From: Azohydromonas caseinilytica
Lineage (GTDB): Bacteria; Pseudomonadota; Gammaproteobacteria; Burkholderiales; Burkholderiaceae_C
Direction: 5' to 3'
Assembly (NCBI RefSeq): GCF_012927045.1
Contig: NZ_JABBFW010000007.1
Location: forward strand, 62,001 to 126,000
DNA length: 64,000 nt
The notes below the pieces were generated by a model. That model did not search any database, had not been told where the DNA came from, and saw only the letters and a program-made list of their open reading frames with translations. Positions 8,794 to 16,444 of the stretch are shown piece by piece. The stretch's first letter is position 1. Each line of letters begins with the position of its first letter. The position numbers and the translations under genes were made by a program.

Positions 8794-9246
8794 ATGCCAG
8801 ACCTGAGCACCCTCGAACCTCCCGCCGCCCTGGCCTGGATCACCGGCCATCCCTGGGCCTACCCGGCGCTGGAGGCGGCGCACATCACGGGCATCGCGCT
8901 GCTGGTGGGCAGCCTGGTGGTGTTCGAGCTGCGGGCCTGGGGGCTGGGCCGGGAGCTGGCGGCGCCGGTGCTGGCGCGGCTGGCGCTGCGCGTCTCGCTC
9001 GCCGGCTTCGCGCTGGTAGCCACCAGCGGGCTGCTGATGTTCGGCAGCCAGCCCGGCGAGCTGTTTGCCAACCGTTACTTCATGGCCAAGCTGGCCCTGT
9101 TGCTGGCCGCCGGGCTCAACGCCGTGCTGTTCCACGTGCGCGGCGGCGTGGCGCGGCTGGACGGCGTGGCGCGGGCCCAGACCGCGTTGTCGCTGGGGCT
9201 GTGGCTGGCGGTGATCATCTGCGGTCGCTGGATCGCCTACGCCTGA
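8794..9246 (+). CDS. Small integral membrane protein, DUF6644-like
   Basis: 150 residues with four predicted membrane helices: about 25-45 ([19 protein letters not shown]), 60-85, 95-115 and 130-148. The pattern [18 protein letters not shown] matches the first helix of the DUF6644 family, with a conserved His. No catalytic function is known for the family. It is followed after 18 bases by a DUF6152 gene, a frequent partner in Burkholderiales. The two probably form a short transcription unit after the regulator gene. Confidence 0.7.
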   Translation: MPDLSTLEPPAALAWITGHPWAYPALEAAHITGIALLVGSLVVFELRAWGLGRELAAPVLARLALRVSLAGFALVATSGLLMFGSQPGELFANRYFMAKLALLLAAGLNAVLFHVRGGVARLDGVARAQTALSLGLWLAVIICGRWIAYA

Positions 9247-9264
9247 AGCAAGGAAGGAACGCCC

Positions 9265-9738
9265 ATGGATCTCAAGAGACGACTGCTGCTGGCCTCCGGG
9301 GCCTTGGCCCTGCTGCGCACCGCGCGCGCGCACCATGGCTGGAGCAGCTTTGACCAGAGCCGCCCCATCTACATCGAGGGCGCGGCGCGCGAAGTGCGCT
9401 GGCGCAATCCGCACGTGGAGCTGGTGCTGGAGCTGCCGCCCACGCTGGCCCTGCCGCCAGACCTGCGCCAACGCCCGCTGCCGGCCCAGAGCGCCAACGT
9501 GGACGGCACCACGCTGCTGGCCAACGCCAAGCTGCCCAGCCGCAAGGACAAGCGCTGGACCGTCGAGCTCGCGCCGCTGACGCGCATGCAGGCCTGGAAC
9601 GTCCCGCGCATCGAGCGCGACACCAGCGTCGGCGTGCTGGGTTTCACCTTTGCCGAGGAAAAGGGCGACCCGGTGCTGCGCGCCGAGTACCTGTTCCTGG
9701 ACGGCAAGACTTATGGGCTGAGGTCGTCGCCGGCGTGA
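9265..9738 (+). CDS. Secreted DUF6152-like protein
   Basis: 157 residues with an RR-containing hydrophobic N-terminal signal (KRRLLLASGALALLRTARA) cut before HHGWSSF. The motif HHGWSSFDQSRPIYIEG followed by VRWRNPHVELVLE is the hallmark of DUF6152, whose conserved histidines hint at metal binding, although this is untested. It has a good AAGGAACG-type site and follows the membrane protein gene. Its last 28 bases overlap the end of the convergent kinase gene, so the two transcripts are antisense to each other there. Confidence 0.75.
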   Translation: MDLKRRLLLASGALALLRTARAHHGWSSFDQSRPIYIEGAAREVRWRNPHVELVLELPPTLALPPDLRQRPLPAQSANVDGTTLLANAKLPSRKDKRWTVELAPLTRMQAWNVPRIERDTSVGVLGFTFAEEKGDPVLRAEYLFLDGKTYGLRSSPA

Positions 9739-10880
9739 GCCCGGTGGCCGGGCGGGCCGGCCTGCACGCTCGCCCTCTCCACGTCGTCCAGCACTTCAAC
9801 CAGATCCCCCGGCCCGCCGAAGGCCCCCGAGCGCGTGTGGCAGACCACGCCATCCCAGCGCCCGCCCACCAGCCGCGCGCTGCCCCAGCCCGGCCGCCGC
9901 AGCGCCCGCTCGGAGCGCAGGCCCTGCGCGCCCAGCGCCCGGCACAGCGCCAGCAGGGTGTCGCCGCCCACGACCACCAGCACGCCCGGGCGCGGCGCCT
10001 GTTTGGCCATCAGCACCGCCTGGCGTGACAGCAGCGCCGCCGCCTCGGCGGCCGTGATCTTTTCCTGCGGAGACAGATCGAGCAGGCGCGGATAGCGCTG
10101 CGCCTCACACACCAACGCCGCCGGATCGGAGGCATCGAAGCACTGGTCCGCCCAGCGCGACTGCCGCAGTACGCGCCACTGCTGGCGCGACACCGGGTGA
10201 TAACTGGCGCTCACCAGCATCGCGGCGCCCGTGCCGGCCTCATCTGCGGGAGCGTCCACGCCTGCGGAGCGCAGCTTCCCCGCCAGGGCATGCGCCAGCC
10301 CGGCGCTGCCGCACCACAGCCAGCGCGCCGCCTCGGGGCGCCCGGCCAGCGCGGCCACCGCCGCCATTTCCTCATCGCTGCGGACGTCGGGAATCCAGGC
10401 CCAGCCGGGCTGCGCCGCGCCCGAGTCCTGCGGGCCGGACAGCACGCGCCAGCCACGCCCGCGCAGGGCCTCAGTGATGGAGACGTCTGCGACGGGGGAG
10501 CGCGCCGCATCGGGCCGCACGACCCATTGCCGGCCGTCCTCGGTGACGCGCCCCTGCGCTGGAAAAGCCGGCGCGAAAACGATGCCTTGGAAGCCGCCCT
10601 GCCGCGCCAGCAGGTCCGCCTCATCGAAAGTGTTGCCGCGCAGCAGGCTGTCCACCTTCTTGAAGGCGATGTCCGCGTCCCGCAGCCACGCCAGGCTGGG
10701 CTCCAGCAGGTCCGGCAGGGCCTCCATCGGCACGTCGCGCGTGGCAGTGGCGACGATGTCGATGGCCGAGGCCGGGCCAGGCGCCGGCTGCCCCAGGTGC
10801 ACCGGCACGCCGGCGCCGAAGGCGGCGGCGCAGTCCAGCGCGCCGGTCAGGTCATCGGCCAGGATGCGCAGCGTGGTCAT
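9711..10880 (-). CDS. Four-carbon acid sugar kinase family protein (DtnK/OtnK-like)
   Basis: 389 residues. The N-terminal ILADDLTGALDCAAAFG is the signature of the DUF1537 acid-sugar kinases, which phosphorylate C4 aldonic acids such as D-threonate, D-erythronate or 2-oxo-tetronates with ATP. KKVDSLLRGNTFDEADL and FAPAFPAQGRVT fit the substrate-binding half; VVVGGDTLLALC and SGAFGGPGDLVEVL fit the ATP-binding C-terminal half. It overlaps the upstream repressor gene by ATGA, so the two are co-transcribed. A divergent PdxA2-like dehydrogenase makes a threonate/erythronate 4-phosphate route likely. Substrate and stereochemistry are not decidable from sequence. Confidence 0.87.
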   Translation of the reverse strand: MTTLRILADDLTGALDCAAAFGAGVPVHLGQPAPGPASAIDIVATATRDVPMEALPDLLEPSLAWLRDADIAFKKVDSLLRGNTFDEADLLARQGGFQGIVFAPAFPAQGRVTEDGRQWVVRPDAARSPVADVSITEALRGRGWRVLSGPQDSGAAQPGWAWIPDVRSDEEMAAVAALAGRPEAARWLWCGSAGLAHALAGKLRSAGVDAPADEAGTGAAMLVSASYHPVSRQQWRVLRQSRWADQCFDASDPAALVCEAQRYPRLLDLSPQEKITAAEAAALLSRQAVLMAKQAPRPGVLVVVGGDTLLALCRALGAQGLRSERALRRPGWGSARLVGGRWDGVVCHTRSGAFGGPGDLVEVLDDVERASVQAGPPGHRAHAGDDLSP

Positions 10881-11713
10881 GGCTGCACCTTCACCACGGT
10901 CAGCTTGAGATCCAGCGCGCGCAGCCGCTCCTCCTCGGCGGCCGAGAGGCCGCTGTCGGTGACCAGCTCACCCACCTCGTCCAGCGCGGCGATTCGCATG
11001 AAGGCACGCGGCCGGAACTTCGAGGAGTCCACCAGCAGCCGCGTGCTGTTGGCCGCCTTCATCAGCGCGCGCTTGACCGCGGCCAGCTCGGCCGAGGTCT
11101 CGGAAATCACGTTCTCCGTCACCGCGTGCGCGCCCATGAGCAGCACGTCGGCGCGCAGCGCGCCGGCCTGGTCGATGAGCGTCTGGCCGATCACGGTGGT
11201 GCTGCCGGGACGCAGCATCCCGCCGAGCATGTGCACCTGCACCAGCGGCGACTTGCCCAGCACCTGGGCGATGACGAGGTCGTTGGTCACGGCGGTGAGC
11301 GGAATCTGGCGCCGCACCGCCGCGCGCGCGGCTTCCAGTACGGTGGTGCCGCTGTCGAAGATCACGCTCTGGCGCGGCAGCAGCGCCTCGGCCGCGGCCT
11401 GCCCGATGGCCGCCTTCTCGCGCGGTGACAGCTCGGCCGCCGCTTCCGGCTCGGGCTCGAAGGTGGCGTATTCCGGTGCCTGCTGGCGCAGCAGCGCGCC
11501 GCCATGCGTGCGGTCCACGACGCCCTCGGCCGCCAGAGTGTCCAGGTCGCGCCGCAGCGTGGACAGCGATGCGCCCAACGCCTGTTCGAGCTGGCCGATG
11601 GTGACCGCGCCGTGCACGCGCAGGAAATCGACGATGCGCTGGCGCCGCTGCGCCGGCAGCAGCGGCGAGGCGGACGCATCCGCAGTGGCGGTGGTGTCTG
11701 GAATCGAGGACAT
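10877..11713 (-). CDS. DeoR/GlpR-family transcriptional repressor
   Basis: 278 residues from the ATG at 11713. A longer frame to 11821 would begin inside the operator-like repeats and encodes a low-complexity Gln/Ser tail, so it is disfavoured. Residues of about 20-75 form the DeoR helix-turn-helix (RQRIVDFLRVHGAVTIGQLEQALGAS..LRRDLDTLAAEGVVDRTHGGAL). The C-terminal DeoRC domain carries IFDSGTTVLEAARAA and the effector-binding region typical of sugar-phosphate sensing. It overlaps the kinase gene and faces the pdxA-like operon, so it most likely represses both sides until a phosphorylated intermediate accumulates. Confidence 0.88.
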   Translation of the reverse strand: MSSIPDTTATADASASPLLPAQRRQRIVDFLRVHGAVTIGQLEQALGASLSTLRRDLDTLAAEGVVDRTHGGALLRQQAPEYATFEPEPEAAAELSPREKAAIGQAAAEALLPRQSVIFDSGTTVLEAARAAVRRQIPLTAVTNDLVIAQVLGKSPLVQVHMLGGMLRPGSTTVIGQTLIDQAGALRADVLLMGAHAVTENVISETSAELAAVKRALMKAANSTRLLVDSSKFRPRAFMRIAALDEVGELVTDSGLSAAEEERLRALDLKLTVVKVQP

Positions 11714-11729
11714 GGCGTGATCCGGTTGC

Positions 11730-11799
11730 TTGTGGTCAATCATGCCACAGCGAGTGGTGTTTTGTGATTGATGTTGATTGTTTGTGGATTCTTGTGATT
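11730..11799. promoter_or_regulatory. Array of TTGTG direct repeats, candidate DeoR operator
   Basis: Four same-orientation words, TTGTGGTCAAT (11730), TTGTGATTGAT (11762), TTGTGGATTC (11782) and TTGTGATTGAA (11792), lie in an unusually AT-rich stretch between the repressor start and the divergent catabolic operon. DeoR-family proteins commonly bind such direct or inverted repeats. Position and repetition support an operator; binding is inferred. Confidence 0.5.
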
Positions 11800-11862
11800 G
11801 AATTCGATCACTGGTTTTCACGAAGCGTCATCAGAAGGCGCAACAACCCCGGAGACAACGCC

Positions 11863-11925
11863 ATGAACGATCACAAAGCTGCACCGGCGCGCATCCGCAT
11901 GCCGCTCCGCCTCCAGGCCGCCTGA
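11863..11925 (+). CDS. Possible 20-residue leader peptide upstream of pdxA-like gene
   Basis: ATG at 11863 has a well-placed GGAGA about nine bases upstream, a better site than that of the following gene, and reads 20 codons (MNDHKAAPAR..RLQAA) to TGA, 16 bases before the next start. It could be a translated leader that couples or attenuates expression, or a chance frame in GC-rich DNA. No homology is recognised. Confidence 0.25.
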   Translation: MNDHKAAPARIRMPLRLQAA

Positions 11926-11941
11926 CCTCATTCACTCATCC

Positions 11942-13006
11942 ATGGACCGCGACATGAGCACACCCATCCGACTGGCCTTCACGATGGGCGATCCCGCCGG
12001 CATCGGGCCCGAGATCATTGCCAAGGCCACCCGCGAGATGGCTGCCCTGGTGCAGGCCGGCCGCGCCGAATTCATCGTCCTGGGCAGCGCGGCCGCCATG
12101 GCGCAAGCCGAGGCCACGCTGGGCCTGCCGGCCGCCGGCGCTGACGGGCGCGCCTTCTACCGCATGGTCGATGTCGGCCCGGTCGATGCGCCGGTCGTCA
12201 CCGGCCAGGTCTCGGCCGCGGGCGGCGAGTGGGCCTACCGTGCCGTGGAAAAGGCCACGCGCATGGTGCAGGCCGGCGAGGCGGACGCCATCGTCACCGG
12301 GCCGCTGTCCAAGGAGGCGCTGCACCTGGCGGGCCATCATTTCGAAGGCCACACCGAGTTGCTAGCGCACCTGACCGGCCAGCGCGACGCCGTGATGATG
12401 CTGGCCCACGGCGACATGCGCGTCACGCACGTCACCACCCACTGCGCGCTGGCCGACGTGCCGCGCCGCATCACGCCCGAGCGGCTGCGCCGGGTCTTCG
12501 ACGTCACGCTGGACGCCATGCGCGCGCTGGGCATCGAGCAGCCGCGCGTGGCCGTGGCCGGCCTCAATCCGCACTGCGGCGAGGGCGGCATCCTGGGCAC
12601 CGAGGACGACCGCATCATCGCCCCCGTCATCAAGGAGTACACCGACCGCGGCCAGGGCCTGATCGGCCCGGTGCCTGGCGACACCGTGTTCATCAAGATG
12701 CGTGGCCGACAGTTCGACGCGGTGGTGGCGATGTTCCACGACCAGGGCCACATCCCGCTCAAGCTGCTGGGCTTCCAGGTCGATCCGGCCACGGGCGCCT
12801 GGCAGGCCATCAGTGGCGTCAACATCACGCTGGGCCTGCCGATCCTGCGCACCTCGGTGGACCACGGCACGGCCTTTGACATCGCCGGCAAGGGCGTGGC
12901 CAACGCCAACAGCGTGGTCGAGGCGGCCGAGTACGCCCTCCAGCTCATTGCCGGCCGCAAGGCCGTCGCGGCGGCCCAGCCGGCCACGGCGGGAGCGCAG
13001 TCGTGA
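11942..13006 (+). CDS. pdxA2: PdxA-family 4-phospho-acid sugar dehydrogenase (PdxA2-like)
   Basis: 354 residues; a second ATG lies four codons in, and neither start has a strong ribosome site. Family marks: TMGDPAGIGPEIIAK at the N-terminus, metal-ligand histidines in GHHFEGHTELLAHL, FHDQGHIPLKLLGF and DHGTAFDIAGKG, and the NAD-binding C-terminal part. PdxA makes a vitamin B6 precursor; PdxA2 paralogues oxidise D-threonate or D-erythronate 4-phosphate and release dihydroxyacetone phosphate and CO2. Its place opposite a C4-acid kinase and a DeoR repressor favours the catabolic role. The stop overlaps the GTG start of the next gene. Confidence 0.85.
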   Translation: MDRDMSTPIRLAFTMGDPAGIGPEIIAKATREMAALVQAGRAEFIVLGSAAAMAQAEATLGLPAAGADGRAFYRMVDVGPVDAPVVTGQVSAAGGEWAYRAVEKATRMVQAGEADAIVTGPLSKEALHLAGHHFEGHTELLAHLTGQRDAVMMLAHGDMRVTHVTTHCALADVPRRITPERLRRVFDVTLDAMRALGIEQPRVAVAGLNPHCGEGGILGTEDDRIIAPVIKEYTDRGQGLIGPVPGDTVFIKMRGRQFDAVVAMFHDQGHIPLKLLGFQVDPATGAWQAISGVNITLGLPILRTSVDHGTAFDIAGKGVANANSVVEAAEYALQLIAGRKAVAAAQPATAGAQS

Positions 13007-14193
13007 GCGGCCGGCTGCACCCCCACGCCGAGGACCCGGCACGCGAAGTGGCCGACCTGCCCTCGCCCCGCGTCCAGGCCCATGCCGCCAACCTGATGGT
13101 GCTGGCCGACGGCACGCTGGCCTGCGTCTGGTTCGGCGGCACGATGGAAGGCAAGTCCGACATCTCGGTGTTCATGTCGCGGCTGGAGCCGGGCTCGCGC
13201 CAGTGGAGCGAGCCGGTGCAGCTTTCCGACGACCCGGACCGCTCCGAGCAGAACCCGATCCTGTTCCCCGCGCCCAACGGCGAGCTGTGGCTGCTGCACA
13301 CCGCGCAGACCGCCGGGCACCAGGACACCTCGGTGGTGCGCCGGCGCGTCTCGCACGACAACGGCCGCAGTTGGGCCCCGACCGAGACGCTGAAGGACGC
13401 GCCCCCGGGCACCTTCGTGCGCCAGCCGGTCCAAATCCAGCCTGACGGCAGCTGGCTGCTGCCCATCTTCAACTGCCGCACTCTCCCGGGCCAGGCCTGG
13501 GACGGCAGCCTGGATGACAGCGCCGTGCTGCGCTCCACCGACCAGGGCGCCTCCTGGCAGCGCATCGAGGTGCCCGGCAGCCTGGGCTGCGTGCACATGA
13601 GCATCGTGCCCGCCGCCAAGGAAGGCGGCCTGCTGGCCTTCTTCCGCAGCCGCTGGGCCGATCACGTCTACCGCAGCCACAGCGAGGACGGCGGCCTGAG
13701 CTGGAGCGCTCCGCAGCCCACCGTGCTGCCCAACAACAATTCCTCCATCCAGGCCCTGCGCCTGGCCGACGGGCGGCTGGCGATGATCTTCAACGCCAGC
13801 AGCGCGAAGGACGCCACCGCCCGGCGCGAGTCGCTCTACGACGAGCTGGAGGACGAGGGCCAGGGCAGCGACAAGGCGCAGCCGGTTGCGGGCGCGACCA
13901 CGGCCGCCGAAGCGCCCGCGCGCCGCGCCTTCTGGGGCGCGCCGCGTGCGCCGCTGACGCTGGCGCTGTCCGAGGACGACGGCCTGACCTGGCCGTGGCA
14001 GCGCCACCTGGAGGTGGGCGACGGCTACTGCATGAGCAACAACTCCGCGCAGCGCCTGAACCGCGAATATTCCTACCCGTCCCTGCGCCAGGGCGCCGAC
14101 GGCGCGCTGCACCTGGCCTACACCGTGTTCCGCCAGCACATCCGCCACGTGCGGCTGATGCCGGACTGGATCACCCAGCAGACCACCGCATGA
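13003..14193 (+). CDS. Sialidase-like Asp-box (BNR) six-bladed propeller protein, cytosolic
   Basis: 396 residues from a GTG overlapping the previous stop (GTGA). Four Asp-box motifs of the S-x-D-x-G-x-x-W type are visible: SHDNGRSWAP, STDQGASWQR, SEDGGLSWSA and SEDDGLTWPW. This indicates a BNR propeller of the sialidase superfamily. There is no signal peptide and no membrane helix, and the usual sialidase Arg-Ile-Pro motif was not found, so it is probably intracellular and may not act on sialic acid. Being translationally coupled to a PdxA2-like gene and followed by dehydrogenase and aldolase genes, it is likely a hydrolase, lyase or isomerase feeding the acid-sugar route. True reaction unknown. 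Confidence 0.72.
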   Translation: MSGRLHPHAEDPAREVADLPSPRVQAHAANLMVLADGTLACVWFGGTMEGKSDISVFMSRLEPGSRQWSEPVQLSDDPDRSEQNPILFPAPNGELWLLHTAQTAGHQDTSVVRRRVSHDNGRSWAPTETLKDAPPGTFVRQPVQIQPDGSWLLPIFNCRTLPGQAWDGSLDDSAVLRSTDQGASWQRIEVPGSLGCVHMSIVPAAKEGGLLAFFRSRWADHVYRSHSEDGGLSWSAPQPTVLPNNNSSIQALRLADGRLAMIFNASSAKDATARRESLYDELEDEGQGSDKAQPVAGATTAAEAPARRAFWGAPRAPLTLALSEDDGLTWPWQRHLEVGDGYCMSNNSAQRLNREYSYPSLRQGADGALHLAYTVFRQHIRHVRLMPDWITQQTTA

Positions 14194-14207
14194 AGGAGCG
14201 CCCGAGC

Positions 14208-15377
14208 ATGAGCGCATCGACCTACGCCATCCTCAACCCGGGCCGCGTCATCGCCGGCGCCGGCAGCATCGAGCAGCTGGCCGCGCTGGCTGGAACCGAC
14301 TTCGGCGCCCGCCATGCGCTGGTGGTCAGCGACAAGGGCGTCGCTGCCGCCGGCCTGGTGCAGGGGCCCTGCGCCGCGCTGGAAGCGGCCGGCCTGCGCG
14401 TCACGCTGATCGACAGCACGCCGCCAGAGCCCGACGTGCGCGACGTGGAAGCCATCATGGAAGCGGCGCACGCCGCCGGCGCGCCGGACCTGGTGGTCGG
14501 CATTGGCGGCGGCAGCGCCATGGACGTGGCCAAGATCGTGGCCGTGCTGCTGGCGCACAAGCAGGACCTGCGCGAGCTGCTGTCGAAGAAGGCCGAGATC
14601 CCGGCGCGCGGCCTGCCCACGGTCATGGTGCCGACCACGGCCGGCACCGGCTCGGAGGCCACGCCCAATTCGATCATCCTGGTCCCCGAGGACGAGCTGA
14701 AGGTGGGCATCGTCAGCGCGCGGCTCATGCCCGACGCGGTGATCCTCGATCCGCTGCTCACGCTGACCCTGCCGCCGGCCGTCACCGCCTCCACCGGCAT
14801 GGACGCGCTCACGCACGCCATCGAGTGCTACTGCTCCAGGAAGGGCAACCCCTTCAGCGACCTGTACGCGCTGGAGGCCATCCGCCTGATCGCGCGCAGC
14901 ATCCGCCGCGCCGTGTCCGATGGCCGTGACGTGGCGGCGCGCGAGGACATGCTCATGGGCGCCTACTGGGGTGGCGTGTGCATCGCCACCTCCAGCACCA
15001 CCGCCGTGCACGCGCTGGCCTACCCGCTGGGCGGCAAGTACCGCATGCCGCACGGGCTGTCCAACGCCATCCTGCTGCCCTCGGTAATGGCGTTCAACCT
15101 GGTGGGCAACGAGAAGCGCTTTGCCGCCATGGCACGCGCCATGGGCCTGGACACCGAGGGCCTGAGCGACGCCGAGGCCGGCGGCGCCTTCGTCGAGGAG
15201 CTGAAACGCCTCAACGCCGACCTGGGCGTGCCGGCGCACCTGCGCGGCTGGGGCATCGACGAGACGCACCTGGACGGCCTGGTCGAGGGCGCATCCAAGG
15301 TCACGCGGCTGCTGGACAACAACCCGCGGCCCATGAGCCGCGAGGACATGCGCGCCCTCTACGCCGCGCTGCTGTAA
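14208..15377 (+). CDS. Iron-containing (group III) alcohol dehydrogenase
   Basis: 389 residues from the ATG at 14208, which has AAGGAG ten bases upstream; an earlier ATG at 14190 overlaps the previous stop but has no such site. The NAD-binding GGGSAMDVAKIVA motif, the PTTAGTGSEAT loop and metal-ligand histidines in DALTHAIECYCS and YPLGGKYRMPHGLSNA identify the iron-dependent family (Fe or Zn). Members reduce or oxidise small alcohols, lactaldehyde, maleylacetate or hydroxy acids. Within this cluster it probably interconverts a C3-C4 hydroxy-aldehyde or hydroxy-acid produced by the neighbouring aldolase. The exact substrate is open. Confidence 0.88.
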   Translation: MSASTYAILNPGRVIAGAGSIEQLAALAGTDFGARHALVVSDKGVAAAGLVQGPCAALEAAGLRVTLIDSTPPEPDVRDVEAIMEAAHAAGAPDLVVGIGGGSAMDVAKIVAVLLAHKQDLRELLSKKAEIPARGLPTVMVPTTAGTGSEATPNSIILVPEDELKVGIVSARLMPDAVILDPLLTLTLPPAVTASTGMDALTHAIECYCSRKGNPFSDLYALEAIRLIARSIRRAVSDGRDVAAREDMLMGAYWGGVCIATSSTTAVHALAYPLGGKYRMPHGLSNAILLPSVMAFNLVGNEKRFAAMARAMGLDTEGLSDAEAGGAFVEELKRLNADLGVPAHLRGWGIDETHLDGLVEGASKVTRLLDNNPRPMSREDMRALYAALL

Positions 15378-15400
15378 CGACAAGACTGAAGGAGACAAGC

Positions 15401-16171
15401 ATGAACAATTCCCTCCCCCGCAACACCTTCAAGCAGGCCCTGCTGGCGAACCGCCGCCAGGTCGGCCTGTGGGTGACCTTCGCGCACCAGCCCATTGCCG
15501 AAGTCCTGGCGGACTCGGGCTTCGACTGGCTGCTGTTCGACATGGAGCACAGCCCCACCGACCTGCACCAGGTCGGCCAGCAGCTGCTGGCCGTGCGCGG
15601 GCGCGAGGTTGCGCCCATCGTGCGCGTGCCGGTGCTGGACGGCACCTGGATCAAGCGCGTGCTCGATGCCGGCGCACCGAACGTCATGATTCCCAACGTG
15701 CGCTCGGCGGCCGAGGCGCGCGACGCCGTGGCCTTCACCCGCTTCGCGCCCGAAGGCCTGCGCGGCGTGGCCGGCAGCACCCGCGCCGGCAACTACACCC
15801 GCTACAAGGACTACATGGCCCGCGCCAACGACGAGATCGGCGTGATCGTGCAGATCGAGTCGCGCGAGGCGCTGGACGAGCTGGACGCCATCTGCCGCGT
15901 GCCGGGCGTGGACGCCGTCTTCATCGGCCCCTCGGACCTCGCCGCCAGCCTGGGCTACCGCGGCCAGTCCGGCCACCCGGACGTGCAGGCCGCCATCGCG
16001 CAGGCCTTCCGCACCGCCAACGCCGCGGGCAAGGCCGCCGGCGTGCTGGCCGCCGACGGCAAGGCCGAGTACTACTTCGAGGCCGGCGCAACGATGGTTG
16101 GCGTGGGCACCGACCTGCACCTGCTCATCGCCGGCGCGGATGCGGTCGCGGCGCGCTACGTGCAGCGCTGA
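15401..16171 (+). CDS. HpcH/HpaI-type class II aldolase
   Basis: 256 residues with a GAAGGAGA site before the ATG. Metal-dependent pyruvate-type aldolase: GLWVTFAHQPIAEVLADSGFDW.., DMEHSPTD, the metal-ligand Glu in VQIESREALDELDAI and Asp in FIGPSDLAASLG, and the Arg of IVRVPVLDGTWIKRVLDAGAPN. The family splits 2-oxo-3-deoxy or 4-hydroxy-2-oxo acids into pyruvate and an aldehyde. It follows the iron dehydrogenase gene by 23 bases and is the likely carbon-carbon cleaving step of the cluster. Similar to YfaU/GarL/HpaI; which of them it matches in specificity is not clear. Confidence 0.9.
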   Translation: MNNSLPRNTFKQALLANRRQVGLWVTFAHQPIAEVLADSGFDWLLFDMEHSPTDLHQVGQQLLAVRGREVAPIVRVPVLDGTWIKRVLDAGAPNVMIPNVRSAAEARDAVAFTRFAPEGLRGVAGSTRAGNYTRYKDYMARANDEIGVIVQIESREALDELDAICRVPGVDAVFIGPSDLAASLGYRGQSGHPDVQAAIAQAFRTANAAGKAAGVLAADGKAEYYFEAGATMVGVGTDLHLLIAGADAVAARYVQR

Positions 16172-16191
16172 TTCCATTCTTGTTTTGCTCG

Positions 16192-16306
16192 TGAAGTAAT
16201 CCGTTCGCACTGAGGTATCGAAGTGCGAATCCGACAGCCTGCGATGGCTGCATCACGGTGGGGGCCGTTCATCCTTCGATACCTCAGGACGAACGGAATT
16301 ACTTCA
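16192..16306. repeat. 115-bp palindromic element with terminal inverted repeats (copy 1)
   Basis: It begins TGAAGTAATCCGTTCG and ends with the inverse of TGAAGTAATTCCGTTCG. Each half contains its own hairpin: TTCGCAC..GTGCGAA on the left and CGTTCATCCT..AGGACGAACG on the right, both around a GAGGTATCGAA core. A closely related copy lies at 36871-37020. It sits between the aldolase and Bug genes, carries no frame of its own and resembles a paired REP/BIME or miniature mobile element. Confidence 0.7.
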
Positions 16307-16444
16307 TCGAAAGAAGAGACGGAGTTTGTGCATCCGTCTCAACCTGCCTGATTCCACCTTCCACCGGCAAGAAAAACGCTCCAGCGCTCCCCTTTGCGGG
16401 GCGGCGTGGCGGAGCACTGTCCTGAACGACCCAGGAGACAAACC

